DNA from: Mycobacterium kiyosense
GTDB lineage: Bacteria; Actinomycetota; Actinomycetes; Mycobacteriales; Mycobacteriaceae
DNA length: 64,000 nt
Direction: 5' to 3'
NCBI GenBank assembly: GCA_021654635.1
Contig: AP025179.1
Span: 372,001-436,000 of the forward strand
Shown: one piece after another, positions 28,585-37,181 of the stretch
How positions within the stretch are numbered: position 1 is the stretch's first letter
Layout: each line of letters begins with the position of its first letter
Program-made: the position numbers and the translations under genes
The notes under the pieces: model-generated
What the model saw: only the letters and a program-made list of their open reading frames with translations
Database searches by the model: none
Told to the model about the DNA's origin: nothing

Positions 28585-29499
28585 ATGCGCTTCACCATCA
28601 CCCACCCGATGCACAGCCATCCGTACAACCCGGAGCTGGCGGGCGGGGCGGGCATCGCGACGGTGGCGGCGGCGGCCGAGAAGGCTGGTTTCCACGGCTT
28701 CGGCTTCACCGATCATCCGGCCCCCTCGCAGCGGTGGCTGGATGCGGGCGGGCATGATTCACTGGATCCGTTTGTCGCGCTTGGCTTTGCGGCGGCTAAG
28801 ACGTCCACGTTACGGCTGATCCCGAACATCGTGGTGCTGCCCTACCGAAACCCGTTCGTGGTGGCCAAGTCTGGCGCGACGCTGGATCTGCTGTCCGAGG
28901 GACGATTCACCCTCGCCGTCGGGGTCGGTTACCTGCGGCGGGAGTTCGCCGCGCTGGGCGTCGACTACGACGAGCGCGCGGCGTTGTTCGAGGAAGCGCT
29001 CGAAGTGATCCGGGCGATCTGGACATCCGACGACATCACTTATCAGGGAAAGCATTTCGATGCGCGCGGCATCACCGCGCACCCGCGGCCGGTGAGCCGG
29101 CCGCCGATCTGGGTGGGCGGCAACACCACCACGGCGCGGCAGCGGGTCGCTCAGTTCGGTGACGGCTGGTGCCCGTTTCCCGCGCCGGCCGGCTTGGCGC
29201 GCACCGCGGGCACCGCGCCGATGGATTCGCTGGAGATCCTTGCCGCGGGCATCGAGGACTTACGGCGGCGCTGCGAGAAGCTGGACCGTGACTGGTCGGC
29301 GCTGGACGTGACGTTCACCAACTCCGAGGGTGGTAGCCCCGCGACGGACGACTTTGCCGCGGACACATATCTGGACGGCCTGGAAAAGCTTGCCGCACTG
29401 GGCGTTACCTGGGTGTCGGTACACCTGCCCGGCGACAGCCTGGCGCACGTGCTGGAGACCATCGACCGGTTCGGCTCCTCGGTGATCGATGTGATCTGA
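28585..29499 (+). CDS. LLM-class F420-dependent oxidoreductase
   Basis: A 304-residue luciferase-like TIM barrel. Typical features are GFTDHPAP near residue 41, LSEGRFTLAVGVGYLRREF near 107, and RPPIWVGGN followed by RVAQFGDGWCPF. In mycobacteria most such proteins use coenzyme F420, some FMN; the sequence alone does not settle which. It lies six bases after the thioesterase-like gene and one base before the acyl-CoA dehydrogenase, so it is part of one operon. Confidence 0.88.
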   Translation: MRFTITHPMHSHPYNPELAGGAGIATVAAAAEKAGFHGFGFTDHPAPSQRWLDAGGHDSLDPFVALGFAAAKTSTLRLIPNIVVLPYRNPFVVAKSGATLDLLSEGRFTLAVGVGYLRREFAALGVDYDERAALFEEALEVIRAIWTSDDITYQGKHFDARGITAHPRPVSRPPIWVGGNTTTARQRVAQFGDGWCPFPAPAGLARTAGTAPMDSLEILAAGIEDLRRRCEKLDRDWSALDVTFTNSEGGSPATDDFAADTYLDGLEKLAALGVTWVSVHLPGDSLAHVLETIDRFGSSVIDVI

Positions 29500-29500
29500 C

Positions 29501-30667
29501 ATGGACTTCTCCCGCGTCGTGCTTTCCGACGACGACCAGGCCTTCTACGCGCAGATGCGCGAGTTCGTCACCGAGCACGTCACCGACGACGTGCGCCGCC
29601 GCAATCGCGAGTTCGGTGAGAACTTCGACGAGCAGGTTCACTTGGCGCTCGGTGCGGCCGGCTATCTCGCCGACGACTTCCGGCAGGAATCCGAAGGCGG
29701 TTTCAGCGCGGTGCGCCGGCGCATCTTCAATCTGGAGATCGCCCGCGCGCACACGCCGTGGTACCACTGGGGCACCACATCGGTTGTCGCGCATCTAGTT
29801 TCGGAATTCGCCGAGCCCGAGCTGGTGAAGCGGGTGCTACCGGGTGTGCTGTCCGGTCACATCCGGCTGTGCCTGGGCTACACCGAGCCCGATGGCGGCT
29901 CCGACGTCGCCACCTGCAAGACCCGCGCGACCCGTGACGGCGACGGCTGGATTATCAATGGCTCCAAGATGTTCACCTCGAACGCGCAGAACGCCGCATA
30001 TGTCTTTCTGTTGACGAACACCGACCCGGACGGACCGAAACACAAGAACCTGACCATGTTCCTGGTGCCACTCGATACGCCGGGCATCGAAATCCAGGGC
30101 ATCCGCACCCTGGACGGCGACCGCACCAACATCGTCTACTACAGCGACGTGCGGGTCGACGACCTCTACCGCATCGGCGAGGTCAACGGCGGCTGGACGG
30201 TGATGCGGGCGGCACTGGATTCCGAGCACGGACTCGTCGAAAAAGATGCCGAGGGCTTGCAGGATGTCGCGGCGATGGCCGGGCACGGCATGCTGATGGC
30301 CGAGGCCATCGACGGAGTTGCGGGTGTCGTGGCCGGGGACGACGAGTACGTACAGCATCGACTCGGCCGTTGCTTCGCCCGGGTGGAGGCGGCGCTGTCC
30401 ACGCCGGGGATGTTCGGACGTGTCGCGATCGGCCAGACCATGCGCGAGGTGTCCGGGGAGTTGATGGAAATCCTGGGCCGGGCGGCGGTGCTGCCCACCG
30501 ATGCTCCCGGCTCACCCGATGACGGGGCCCTGGAACACGTTGCGCGCCTGGCGTTGCCGATGGGTATCTACGGCGGGTCGCTGGAGGTGTTCCGCAACAT
30601 GATCGCCCAGCATGAACTTCGGTTGGGGCGGCCCGCCTATGGTTCGGGGAGCTCCGCAGCTACGTAA
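29501..30667 (+). CDS. acyl-CoA dehydrogenase
   Basis: A 388-residue flavoenzyme. The FAD-binding segment CLGYTEPDGGSDVATCKTRA (in two parts: LGYTEPDGGSD and ATCKTRA) is at about residues 126-146, MFTSNAQNA at 158-166, and the C-terminal bundle ends with IYGGSLEVFRNMIA and HELRLGRP. That ending is the arginine loop typical of the IBD/MBCAD-like bacterial groups. Starts one base after the LLM stop. It would introduce a double bond in an acyl-CoA. A palindromic element, probably a terminator, follows six bases after the stop. Confidence 0.9.
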   Translation: MDFSRVVLSDDDQAFYAQMREFVTEHVTDDVRRRNREFGENFDEQVHLALGAAGYLADDFRQESEGGFSAVRRRIFNLEIARAHTPWYHWGTTSVVAHLVSEFAEPELVKRVLPGVLSGHIRLCLGYTEPDGGSDVATCKTRATRDGDGWIINGSKMFTSNAQNAAYVFLLTNTDPDGPKHKNLTMFLVPLDTPGIEIQGIRTLDGDRTNIVYYSDVRVDDLYRIGEVNGGWTVMRAALDSEHGLVEKDAEGLQDVAAMAGHGMLMAEAIDGVAGVVAGDDEYVQHRLGRCFARVEAALSTPGMFGRVAIGQTMREVSGELMEILGRAAVLPTDAPGSPDDGALEHVARLALPMGIYGGSLEVFRNMIAQHELRLGRPAYGSGSSAAT

Positions 30668-30672
30668 GCTGC

Positions 30673-30732
30673 GCGAGCGGCCCCAAATGTACGCCAAAAT
30701 CGCGGTTTTAGCGGCAATTTGGGGCCGCTCGG
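30673..30732. terminator. 60-bp palindromic element, probable bidirectional terminator
   Basis: A near-perfect palindrome lies between convergent stops (30667 and 30784). The outer arms 30674-30688 and 30717-30731 are perfect 15-bp inverted repeats (CGAGCGGCCCCAAAT and its complement), and the inner part is also largely symmetric (24 of 29 pairs in total). The first 21 bases from 30673 recur exactly, inverted, at 61323-61343. The strong hairpin has no following T-run. The rest of the gap is GC-rich with nothing recognised. Confidence 0.65.
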
Positions 30733-30783
30733 GCAGGCTGCGAAGGTGGGCCGACGGTGGGCCGGCCGTGGGCCGGCCCCGCC

Positions 30784-31455
30784 TCACGACTCGGGAAGCT
30801 CGGCCGCTACCTGAACTTTCGTCTCGTCGAAGCTCAGAAAGCCTTTGATGGGCCCGGTTTCGGGCAGCGGGTCTTCGTAGCTCCACGCGATGTCGGTGTG
30901 GTGCGACATGGGCGCCCAATACGTGGCGTAGCCCTTGTAGTTGCAGTAACTCGACGTCTCGGTCTTGTGCAACAGATCGGTACGAACATGCTGGGGTGCC
31001 ACGTAAAGCCTTGGTGGCAGCGCGGTTTCGAACACAACGACCGTGTCGTCGGTGTCTACCAGCGTGATGCCGTCGTCCAGGGTTACCCGTAGCCGTCTGC
31101 TGGTCGGGCGGCAGTCGACCCGGTGATACGGATTCGGCGGGTAGTGGACCAGTTTGCGTCCCTCCTCGATCCACGCGTCGACGGCGTCCCACGGCACGTG
31201 CACGTACCCGGGGGCCTCGGGTTCCGGCTCGGTTGGAAGGTTCGTGACGAGTTCGGTGGGAAACACGTAGCTGAGCGGACGGCCGGCGCGGTGCACCATG
31301 AGCGCCTGCTCGGTGTCGATGACGGTGCGGCCGTCCTTGACGGCCTGGATGCGGCGCGGGTGTGGCTCGATGTAGACGACTTCACTGGGGATCGGGGGAG
31401 CGAAGCGTCCGGCAGGATCGACGCTGAGTGGACCGCGGCCGGCTACCAGGCTCAC
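30784..31455 (-). CDS. DUF427 family protein, two copies of the domain
   Basis: A 223-residue protein with two DUF427-like halves. The N-terminal half holds VVYIEPHPRRIQAVKDG and RPLSYVFP. The C-terminal half has RLYVAPQHVRTDLL and TSSYCNYKGYATYW (the S-x-C-x-x-K-G motif), ending in an SYEDPLPETGPIKGFLSFDE segment. The fold is a small beta barrel of uncertain enzymatic role. Monocistronic, and convergent to the acyl-CoA dehydrogenase. The upstream gap to the pentapeptide gene is 82 bases. Link to the island pathway is by position only. Confidence 0.85.
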   Translation of the reverse strand: MSLVAGRGPLSVDPAGRFAPPIPSEVVYIEPHPRRIQAVKDGRTVIDTEQALMVHRAGRPLSYVFPTELVTNLPTEPEPEAPGYVHVPWDAVDAWIEEGRKLVHYPPNPYHRVDCRPTSRRLRVTLDDGITLVDTDDTVVVFETALPPRLYVAPQHVRTDLLHKTETSSYCNYKGYATYWAPMSHHTDIAWSYEDPLPETGPIKGFLSFDETKVQVAAELPES

Positions 31456-31537
31456 CGAGTCACCTTCGAGACGAACAAAGGCAGTTCACTTCCCTCCACG
31501 CGCACTGCTCCGCGCACCCGCGAGCTTATCGGCGTTG

Positions 31538-32353
31538 CTACGAATGCGTGAGATCAAACGCAGCGCTGATGGCATCGCGGAGACCACCCGGGTAACTGTC
31601 CAGAGCCAAAATCCCGATCGAATCATCGGGCAACAGGTCGGCTTCGTCTGCTTCGATTCGAAGAACCTCCTCCGCCGCCCGAGCATCCTGACCAGGCATT
31701 GATCTCAGCCGTGAGAGTGCTTGGCGGCACCTCGACGGAAAGAGTTCGACTTCCTCGATGATCGAATCCTGAAAATTGCAGCCTTCGAATACAGTGGACA
31801 GCGTCTGGGTACCTTTCCACTTCGTCGCCTTGAAATTGCAGTCGACGAAAGATCCCGGGTCGGTGGAAACATTTCTCAGATTTGCATCCTGAAAATCGCA
31901 ACCGATGTATTGACTGCCCGGTTTTCGGGCTTCGACCCGAGCCCCGAGCTGTGCCCGCCTGAGGTCGGCGGACACGAACGAGCAGCCCGATAGTCGGGCT
32001 GAGTAGGTGCGCAGCGAAGGCGATCGTGCTTGATCGAATACGCAGTTCGTGAATTCAGACTCCAGCAGACGGAACTCGGGCAGAGTTGCGTAGCTCAGGT
32101 CGACACGACCCTGATAGTCAGGGTAAGGCGATTCGGCGCGACCCCGCGACAATGCGCCGATTACGGATGCGGTGGTCTCAATGCTCCAGCGCGTTCGTAG
32201 TTCTTTATCTTGGCGGGACATACTGAACTCCTCCCCACCCGACTCCACCGCTGTCGCCACGCGTGCAGACCCGGACACCTCGGCCAGTGCGTCGGCCAGC
32301 CAGTCAGCCACTCTGCGGGCAGCATCCACGTCCACCGCCGCGTCGAAATCCAT
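31538..32353 (-). CDS. pentapeptide-repeat protein
   Basis: About 271 residues. The central 110 residues contain pentapeptide repeats of the A(D/N)LXX type: LSYATLPEF, LSGCSFVSADLRRAQLGA, YIGCDFQDANLRNV, FVDCNFKATKW and FEGCNFQDSIIEEV. These should form a right-handed quadrilateral beta helix. An acidic C-terminal region follows. Two starts have good Shine-Dalgarno sites: ATG 32353 (GGGAGG) and ATG 32221 (GGGGAGGAG, 227 residues). The coding sequence is visibly less GC-rich than its neighbours, which suggests separate acquisition. Pentapeptide proteins include gyrase-protecting DNA mimics, but nothing here shows that role. Confidence 0.8.
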   Translation of the reverse strand: MDFDAAVDVDAARRVADWLADALAEVSGSARVATAVESGGEEFSMSRQDKELRTRWSIETTASVIGALSRGRAESPYPDYQGRVDLSYATLPEFRLLESEFTNCVFDQARSPSLRTYSARLSGCSFVSADLRRAQLGARVEARKPGSQYIGCDFQDANLRNVSTDPGSFVDCNFKATKWKGTQTLSTVFEGCNFQDSIIEEVELFPSRCRQALSRLRSMPGQDARAAEEVLRIEADEADLLPDDSIGILALDSYPGGLRDAISAAFDLTHS

Positions 32354-32450
32354 CCCCTCAACCTCCCACGTTGAGCCGGTAACGGCCAACGGCATCTTCC
32401 AAATGTCCCTTCTATGCGTGCGTTCGGGGGTGCTGGTTAGTGTTCCAGCT

Positions 32451-33620
32451 ATGGCGGGACCGATGGAGGGCTTCAACGTCGTCGAGCTCGGAGTCTGGGT
32501 CGCGGGCCCGGCGACGGGTGGCATCCTGGCCGATTGGGGCGCCGACGTCGTCAAGATCGAGCCGCCGACCGGGGATCCCGGCCGGCTGTTCGGGCGGATG
32601 CTGGGCTGCGATCTGGGCGTGAACCCGCCGTTCGAGATGGACAACCGGTCCAAGCGCAGCGTCGTGCTGGACCTCACCACCGACGAGGGTCGTCAACACG
32701 CGTTCGAATTGCTGGATGGCGCAGACGTTTTCGTCACCAACGTGCGGCCCCGGGCGCTGCGCCGCCTCGGTCTGGACTACGAAACGGTGGCCAAGAGCAA
32801 CCCGCGACTGGTCTACGGGCTGATCACCGGATACGGCGAAACCGGGCCCGACGCCGATCGCGCCGCCTACGACGTGGCGGCCTTCTGGTCGCGCGGTGGC
32901 ATCGCGCATCTGCTGACCCGGCCGGGCGACACCCCGCCGTTTCAGCGCGGCGGCATGGGCGACCACTCCGCCGGCATGACACTGGCCGCCGCGGTATGCG
33001 CCGCACTGCTTTCCCGCGCACGCACCGGCGCGGGTCAGCTCGTCACCACCTCGCTGTACCGGCAGGGCGCCTACACGATCAGCTTCGACCTCAACACGTA
33101 CCTACTTACCGGCCAGCCGATCGCGATCGGCCAACGCGAAACCATGGGCAACCCGGTGATGAACAACTACGCCGCCGGCGACGGACGCCGGTTCTGGATC
33201 GTCGGGCTGGAGGTGGACCGGCACTGGCCCGCGCTGTGCCGCGTGGTCGGCCGGCCCGACTGGCTCACCGATCCCCGGTACGCCAACGCCCGCTCCCGCG
33301 CGGCCAACGCGGTGCAACTCATTGCCGCGCTCGACGAGATCTTCGCGACCAAGACGCTGGACGAATGGGCCGAACTCTTCGCCGAAGAACCGGACTTCTT
33401 CTGGTCGCCGATCAACGGCCTCGAGGACATCGTTGCGGACGAGCAGTTTCACGCCGCGGGCGGAATCGTGGACGTTCCCGAGGAGGACTCCGTGGTGCCA
33501 ATGGTGGCCACCCCCGCGGATTTCCACGGAACTCCCTGGTCGGCACGCTCCCGAGCTCCCGAACTCGGCCAGCACACCGACGAGGTGCTCACCGAACTGG
33601 CCTCCCGCCGGACCACCTGA
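32451..33620 (+). CDS. class III CoA-transferase (CaiB/BaiF family)
   Basis: A 389-residue family III CoA-transferase. The N-terminal VVELGVWVAGPATGGILADWGADVVKIE, given here in two halves around the glycine-rich turn, is characteristic. The catalytic aspartate is D141 in AAYDVAAFW. The family moves CoA between a carboxylic acid and an acyl-CoA. The open frame continues upstream inside the divergent pentapeptide gene; the ATG at 32451 fits the family. No clear ribosome site is seen. It faces the operator motif that lies 16 bases after its stop, and it probably activates an acid in the island pathway. Confidence 0.9.
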   Translation: MAGPMEGFNVVELGVWVAGPATGGILADWGADVVKIEPPTGDPGRLFGRMLGCDLGVNPPFEMDNRSKRSVVLDLTTDEGRQHAFELLDGADVFVTNVRPRALRRLGLDYETVAKSNPRLVYGLITGYGETGPDADRAAYDVAAFWSRGGIAHLLTRPGDTPPFQRGGMGDHSAGMTLAAAVCAALLSRARTGAGQLVTTSLYRQGAYTISFDLNTYLLTGQPIAIGQRETMGNPVMNNYAAGDGRRFWIVGLEVDRHWPALCRVVGRPDWLTDPRYANARSRAANAVQLIAALDEIFATKTLDEWAELFAEEPDFFWSPINGLEDIVADEQFHAAGGIVDVPEEDSVVPMVATPADFHGTPWSARSRAPELGQHTDEVLTELASRRTT

Positions 33621-33635
33621 ACGGGCGCTAAAGCT

Positions 33636-33659
33636 TTACAAAATTATGCAAAAGTGTCA
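33636..33659 (+). promoter_or_regulatory. island operator motif, copy 3
   Basis: TTACAAA-N10-AGTGTCA, 77 bases before the start at 33736, matching copies 1 and 2. The conserved flank CGCTG-N-GC-N-GTGAGC follows. A small hairpin (CCCGC-TTC-GCGGG, 33682-33694) lies between the motif and the gene. This is the only gap ahead of the nine-gene operon, so the motif is well placed to control it. Confidence 0.6.
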
Positions 33660-33735
33660 CGCTGTGCAGTGAGCCGGGGGTCCCGCTTCGCGGGCCTGGT
33701 GACAGCCCACGACAAGCGCGACAGGCATAGGTTTG

Positions 33736-34284
33736 ATGGTCACTCAAACGTTCGGCGTCGGCGATCGCCCTAGCAACGGGGCCCCGCGACGCAACCGCGA
33801 TGATGGACAGGCGCTGCGGCATCGGCTCGAGGTCGTCGCCGCCGACACCGGCGACGTCGTGCAGACTACCGGCGGCTGGTTGTTCGACCGCGTGATGGCG
33901 GGATGGCAGGTCAACGTCCTGCTGCCGCGGGGTTGCGCCGCCCGCCCCCTGCAGATTCTCGGCGTGCGGGTATCGGAGCTGGAGTCAGAACTCGACGAGA
34001 CGGACCTGCGCAGCCACGGCCTGGCCGTCAGCTCCGAGGCGTTCAACGCCGACGACCGCGTCCGCAACAAGGTGCGCAAGGCCCTGGACAAGCGATTCGC
34101 CGACGTCGCGCTGTGGGGCGAGCACTGGCCACTGGGGATGACGCGCGGCATGCGCAGAATCGAGTACACCCTTAGCGCGGCGGCCCGGGCGTTCAAGGGT
34201 CAGGCGCTGCATGCCGCCGGATTACCCTACGGCGCAGTCGATTCCGTCGAGTCGTTGTTCACCGATTCGGCCTGGCTCGGCTGA
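33736..34284 (+). CDS. unrecognised protein, first gene of the catabolic operon
   Basis: A 182-residue soluble protein of no family I recognise. A basic N-terminus (APRRNRDDGQALRHRLEV) is followed by WLFDRVMAGWQVNVLLP, which could be a substrate or partner surface, and a helical middle rich in charged residues. It then has MRRIEYTLSAAARAFKGQALHAAG. No signal peptide or transmembrane helix. An adjacent TTG at 33733 is an alternative start. It is five bases from the next gene and downstream of operator copy 3. It could be a regulator or an accessory protein; no function is assigned. Confidence 0.7.
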   Translation: MVTQTFGVGDRPSNGAPRRNRDDGQALRHRLEVVAADTGDVVQTTGGWLFDRVMAGWQVNVLLPRGCAARPLQILGVRVSELESELDETDLRSHGLAVSSEAFNADDRVRNKVRKALDKRFADVALWGEHWPLGMTRGMRRIEYTLSAAARAFKGQALHAAGLPYGAVDSVESLFTDSAWLG

Positions 34285-34289
34285 GCCGG

Positions 34290-35003
34290 ATGGCGATGAA
34301 GAAGTACTACCGCCATACGCTGCTGTACCTGCACGAGACCATCGACCTGGGCTCGGGCCGCAGCGATCGCTTCACCGAGGTGTTCGTCGACACCTATCAG
34401 CCGATGATGGAATCGCTTGGCGCCCGGCTGTTCTCGATCTGGGAGACCACCCCGTTCAACGGTCACTGGCCGCAGGTGACGATCATCTGGGAGATCGACG
34501 GCTTCTCCGACTACGCGCGGATCGGCGCCGCGCAGTCCCGCGGCGGCAGCCACGAAGCGGCCGCCGGAAAATGGTCGGCGTTCCTGGCCGACATCGGCGC
34601 CAACGGGGAGGGCCGAATCATGTACGCCGGGCCGAGCAACAAACCGCTGGCGCAGCTGCGGGAAGCAAATTTCAGTGCCGCGCTGGTGATTCAAGAGATC
34701 ATGCAAACCAAGCCCGGCCGCCAGGACGACTACATCCGGGAACTGGAGCGGCTTTATGTCCCGTGGTCGGAGAGCACCGGCAAGCACTGGCTGGGTTCGT
34801 TCACCACCACTTTCCGATTCAACGAGGTCATCCACTACTGGGCGCTGGAGGGGGGGGGGTGGGAGTGCTTCGCCAACCACTACCCGTCCTGGAAGGACAG
34901 CCCGCCGGCCGAGATCGTCACCTGGATGAGCGTGGCGCCCGCATTACGTGACGGCTGGGAAGACTCCATCCTGCAGGCGCTACCGCCGTCGCCATTGCAA
35001 TGA
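34290..35003 (+). CDS. NIPSNAP-like / dimeric alpha-beta barrel protein
   Basis: A 237-residue protein built of two ferredoxin-like halves of the NIPSNAP/dimeric alpha-beta barrel kind: LYLHETIDLGSGRSDRF with FSIWETTPFNGHWPQVTIIWE, then ALVIQEIMQTKPGRQDDYI with HWLGSFTTTF. The assignment is by pattern and moderate. Proteins of this fold often sit in operons for aromatic or terpenoid breakdown, as small lyases or monooxygenases. A run of ten G (34850-34859) encodes EGGGW in frame. The ATGA at its end overlaps the P450 start. Confidence 0.7.
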   Translation: MAMKKYYRHTLLYLHETIDLGSGRSDRFTEVFVDTYQPMMESLGARLFSIWETTPFNGHWPQVTIIWEIDGFSDYARIGAAQSRGGSHEAAAGKWSAFLADIGANGEGRIMYAGPSNKPLAQLREANFSAALVIQEIMQTKPGRQDDYIRELERLYVPWSESTGKHWLGSFTTTFRFNEVIHYWALEGGGWECFANHYPSWKDSPPAEIVTWMSVAPALRDGWEDSILQALPPSPLQ

Positions 35004-36211
35004 CCGAGTTCCACTACGACCCGTTCGACCCGCAGGTGATGGCCGATCCGCCGGCCTACTACCGCATCCTGCGCGACGAGTACCCGGTGTATTACATGCC
35101 GCGCTGGGATACCTACGCGCTGTCCCGATTCGAGGACATCTGGCGGGTGCTGGAAGTCAACGACGGCACCTTCGTGGCCTCCGAGGGGACGCTGCCGCCG
35201 GCATCGGTGCTGGCCAAGCACAACGACGGGCCGGTCGCCGATCCGCCGTTGCACCCGTTGCCTTTTCACGCGGTGTTCGACGCGGATCTGTACGGAGAGA
35301 TCCGGCGCGCGCACTCCCAGCCGTTCCGGCCGCGGTCGGTCACCTCGCTGGAATCCCGGATCCGGGCGCTGGCCAACGAACGTCTCGATTTACTGCTGCC
35401 GCGCGGCGAGTTCGACCTCACCCAGGAGTACGGTGGCATCGTCGCAGCGTCGATGGTGTGTGAATTGCTCGGCATCCCATCCGATCTCGCCCCGCAGGTG
35501 CTGGCTGCGGTGAACGTCGGCAGCCTGGCCCAGCCCGGCGAAGGCGTCGACACGGCCGAATCGAGGCCCAACTACCTGCAATTCCTGATACCCGTGGTCG
35601 AGCGGCACCGAAACGGCGGTGAGCGAGCGCTGCCGATCGTCGACGGACTGCTCGGCTACCACCTGCCGGACGGCAGCGCGCTCAGCGACACCGAGGTCGC
35701 CACCCAGATGTTGTGTGTGTTCATCGGCGGCACCGAAACCGTCCCCAAGATCGTGGCGACCGGGCTGTGGGAGCTCAGCCGCCGTCCCGACCAGCTGGCC
35801 GCGGTGCGAGCCGATCTCGACGCAAACGTGCAGATCGCCCGGGAGGAGATTCTGCGCTACTGCGCTCCCGCACAATGGTTCGCCCGCACCGCGCGCAAGC
35901 CGTTCAGCCTGCACGGCCAAACCATCCAACCCGGACAGCGGGTCATCACGCTGCTGGCCTCGGCCAACCGCGACGAACGGGAATACCCCGACCCCGACGA
36001 GTTCATCTGGGACCGGCCGATCAAGCGGTCGCTGGTGTTCGGTCGCGGCCAGCACTTCTGTCTCGGCTTCCACCTGGCGCGGCTGGAAGTTGCGGTTTTG
36101 CTGCAGGAATGGCTGCAACGGGTGCCCGACTTCCAGATTCGCGACGACGACGCGGTGCGGTTGCCGTCGAGTTTCCAATGGGGCTGGAACAACATTCCCG
36201 TGGAGGTATGA
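35000..36211 (+). CDS. cytochrome P450
   Basis: A 403-residue soluble bacterial P450. The I-helix oxygen-activation motif is FIGGTETV (threonine kept), the K-helix ExxR is EEILR, and the heme loop is FGRGQHFCLG with ligand C354. It would hydroxylate a pathway substrate using a separate ferredoxin and reductase, neither of which is encoded next to it. Overlaps the preceding gene by four bases and is one base from the dehydrogenase start. This is probably the oxygenation step of the operon. Confidence 0.93.
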   Translation: MTEFHYDPFDPQVMADPPAYYRILRDEYPVYYMPRWDTYALSRFEDIWRVLEVNDGTFVASEGTLPPASVLAKHNDGPVADPPLHPLPFHAVFDADLYGEIRRAHSQPFRPRSVTSLESRIRALANERLDLLLPRGEFDLTQEYGGIVAASMVCELLGIPSDLAPQVLAAVNVGSLAQPGEGVDTAESRPNYLQFLIPVVERHRNGGERALPIVDGLLGYHLPDGSALSDTEVATQMLCVFIGGTETVPKIVATGLWELSRRPDQLAAVRADLDANVQIAREEILRYCAPAQWFARTARKPFSLHGQTIQPGQRVITLLASANRDEREYPDPDEFIWDRPIKRSLVFGRGQHFCLGFHLARLEVAVLLQEWLQRVPDFQIRDDDAVRLPSSFQWGWNNIPVEV

Positions 36212-36212
36212 C

Positions 36213-37181
36213 GTGTGGTCCTACCGGATCATCGCCCCCTATGTGTTCGAGAAGACCGAGATCCCCGAGAAGACCGCCGACGATCTGGCGGATCGTCAAG
36301 TGCTGCTGCGGTTTCTGGCCGCCGGGGTCTGCGGCAGCGACCTGCCGGGCTTCCGCGGTGCCCAGGGACGACTCCCCGGCGACGACGGTCGCAGCGCAGC
36401 CGAGAAGGACGGCTTCCCGATCCACGAGGTCGCCGGCGAGGTGCTCGCCAGCCGGCACCCCGAACACCGGCCCGGCGACCTGGTGGTGGGCTGGGCGTCC
36501 GGCTTCGACGGCATGATGGAGCGGGTCATCAGCGACGGGGACGGCCTGGCACCCTACGACCCGTCGCTGACCCCGGCGCAGGCGGTCGGCCTGCAACCAC
36601 TGGCCTGCGTGTTGTACGCGTGCGAGCAGTTGCCGGAGCTGGCCGGGCGGCACGTCGCGATCATCGGGCAGGGATCGATCGGGTTACTGTTCTCTTACAT
36701 CGCCAAAGTCGCCGGGGCCAGCAGGGTGACCGGCGTCGATCCGGTTGACCGCGAAAAGCTCTGGCACACATACGGAGTCGACGACGGGGTGCGCGCCACC
36801 AGCGACCGGTGGGTGAGCCGGCTCGCGCCGGAAGATCGCGCCGACATCGTCATCGAAGCGGTCGGCCACCAGGTGGCCACCCTGGGGCACGCCGTCGAAG
36901 CCGCGGCATTCGGCGGCACCGTGTTCTACTTCGGTGTGGCCGACGACGAGTCCTACCCGATCAATATGCGCAGCATGCTGCGCAAGAACCTGACCCTGAA
37001 ATCCGGTGTGACCCTTGATCGGCGTCGCATGCTGGACCAGGCCGGCAAGTTCGCGGCCGAACATCCGGCGTTGCTCGAGGCCTACCTCACCCACACCTTC
37101 GGGGTCGACGACGTGCAGGCCGCGTTCGAGTTGGCCTGCCGGCCCGACCCGCAGCGGGTCAAGATCGCCATCAGCGCATGA
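36213..37181 (+). CDS. zinc-dependent medium-chain alcohol dehydrogenase
   Basis: A 322-residue MDR dehydrogenase. Catalytic zinc ligands are indicated by GVCGSDLPGF and the HEVAGEV histidine. The four-cysteine structural zinc loop is absent, which makes it shorter than usual. The Rossmann motif IIGQGSIGLLFSYIAK is at about 148-163. GTG at 36213 with GGAGG six bases upstream decides the start. It probably oxidises the alcohol made by the P450. Its ATGA overlaps the aldolase start. Confidence 0.88.
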   Translation: MWSYRIIAPYVFEKTEIPEKTADDLADRQVLLRFLAAGVCGSDLPGFRGAQGRLPGDDGRSAAEKDGFPIHEVAGEVLASRHPEHRPGDLVVGWASGFDGMMERVISDGDGLAPYDPSLTPAQAVGLQPLACVLYACEQLPELAGRHVAIIGQGSIGLLFSYIAKVAGASRVTGVDPVDREKLWHTYGVDDGVRATSDRWVSRLAPEDRADIVIEAVGHQVATLGHAVEAAAFGGTVFYFGVADDESYPINMRSMLRKNLTLKSGVTLDRRRMLDQAGKFAAEHPALLEAYLTHTFGVDDVQAAFELACRPDPQRVKIAISA

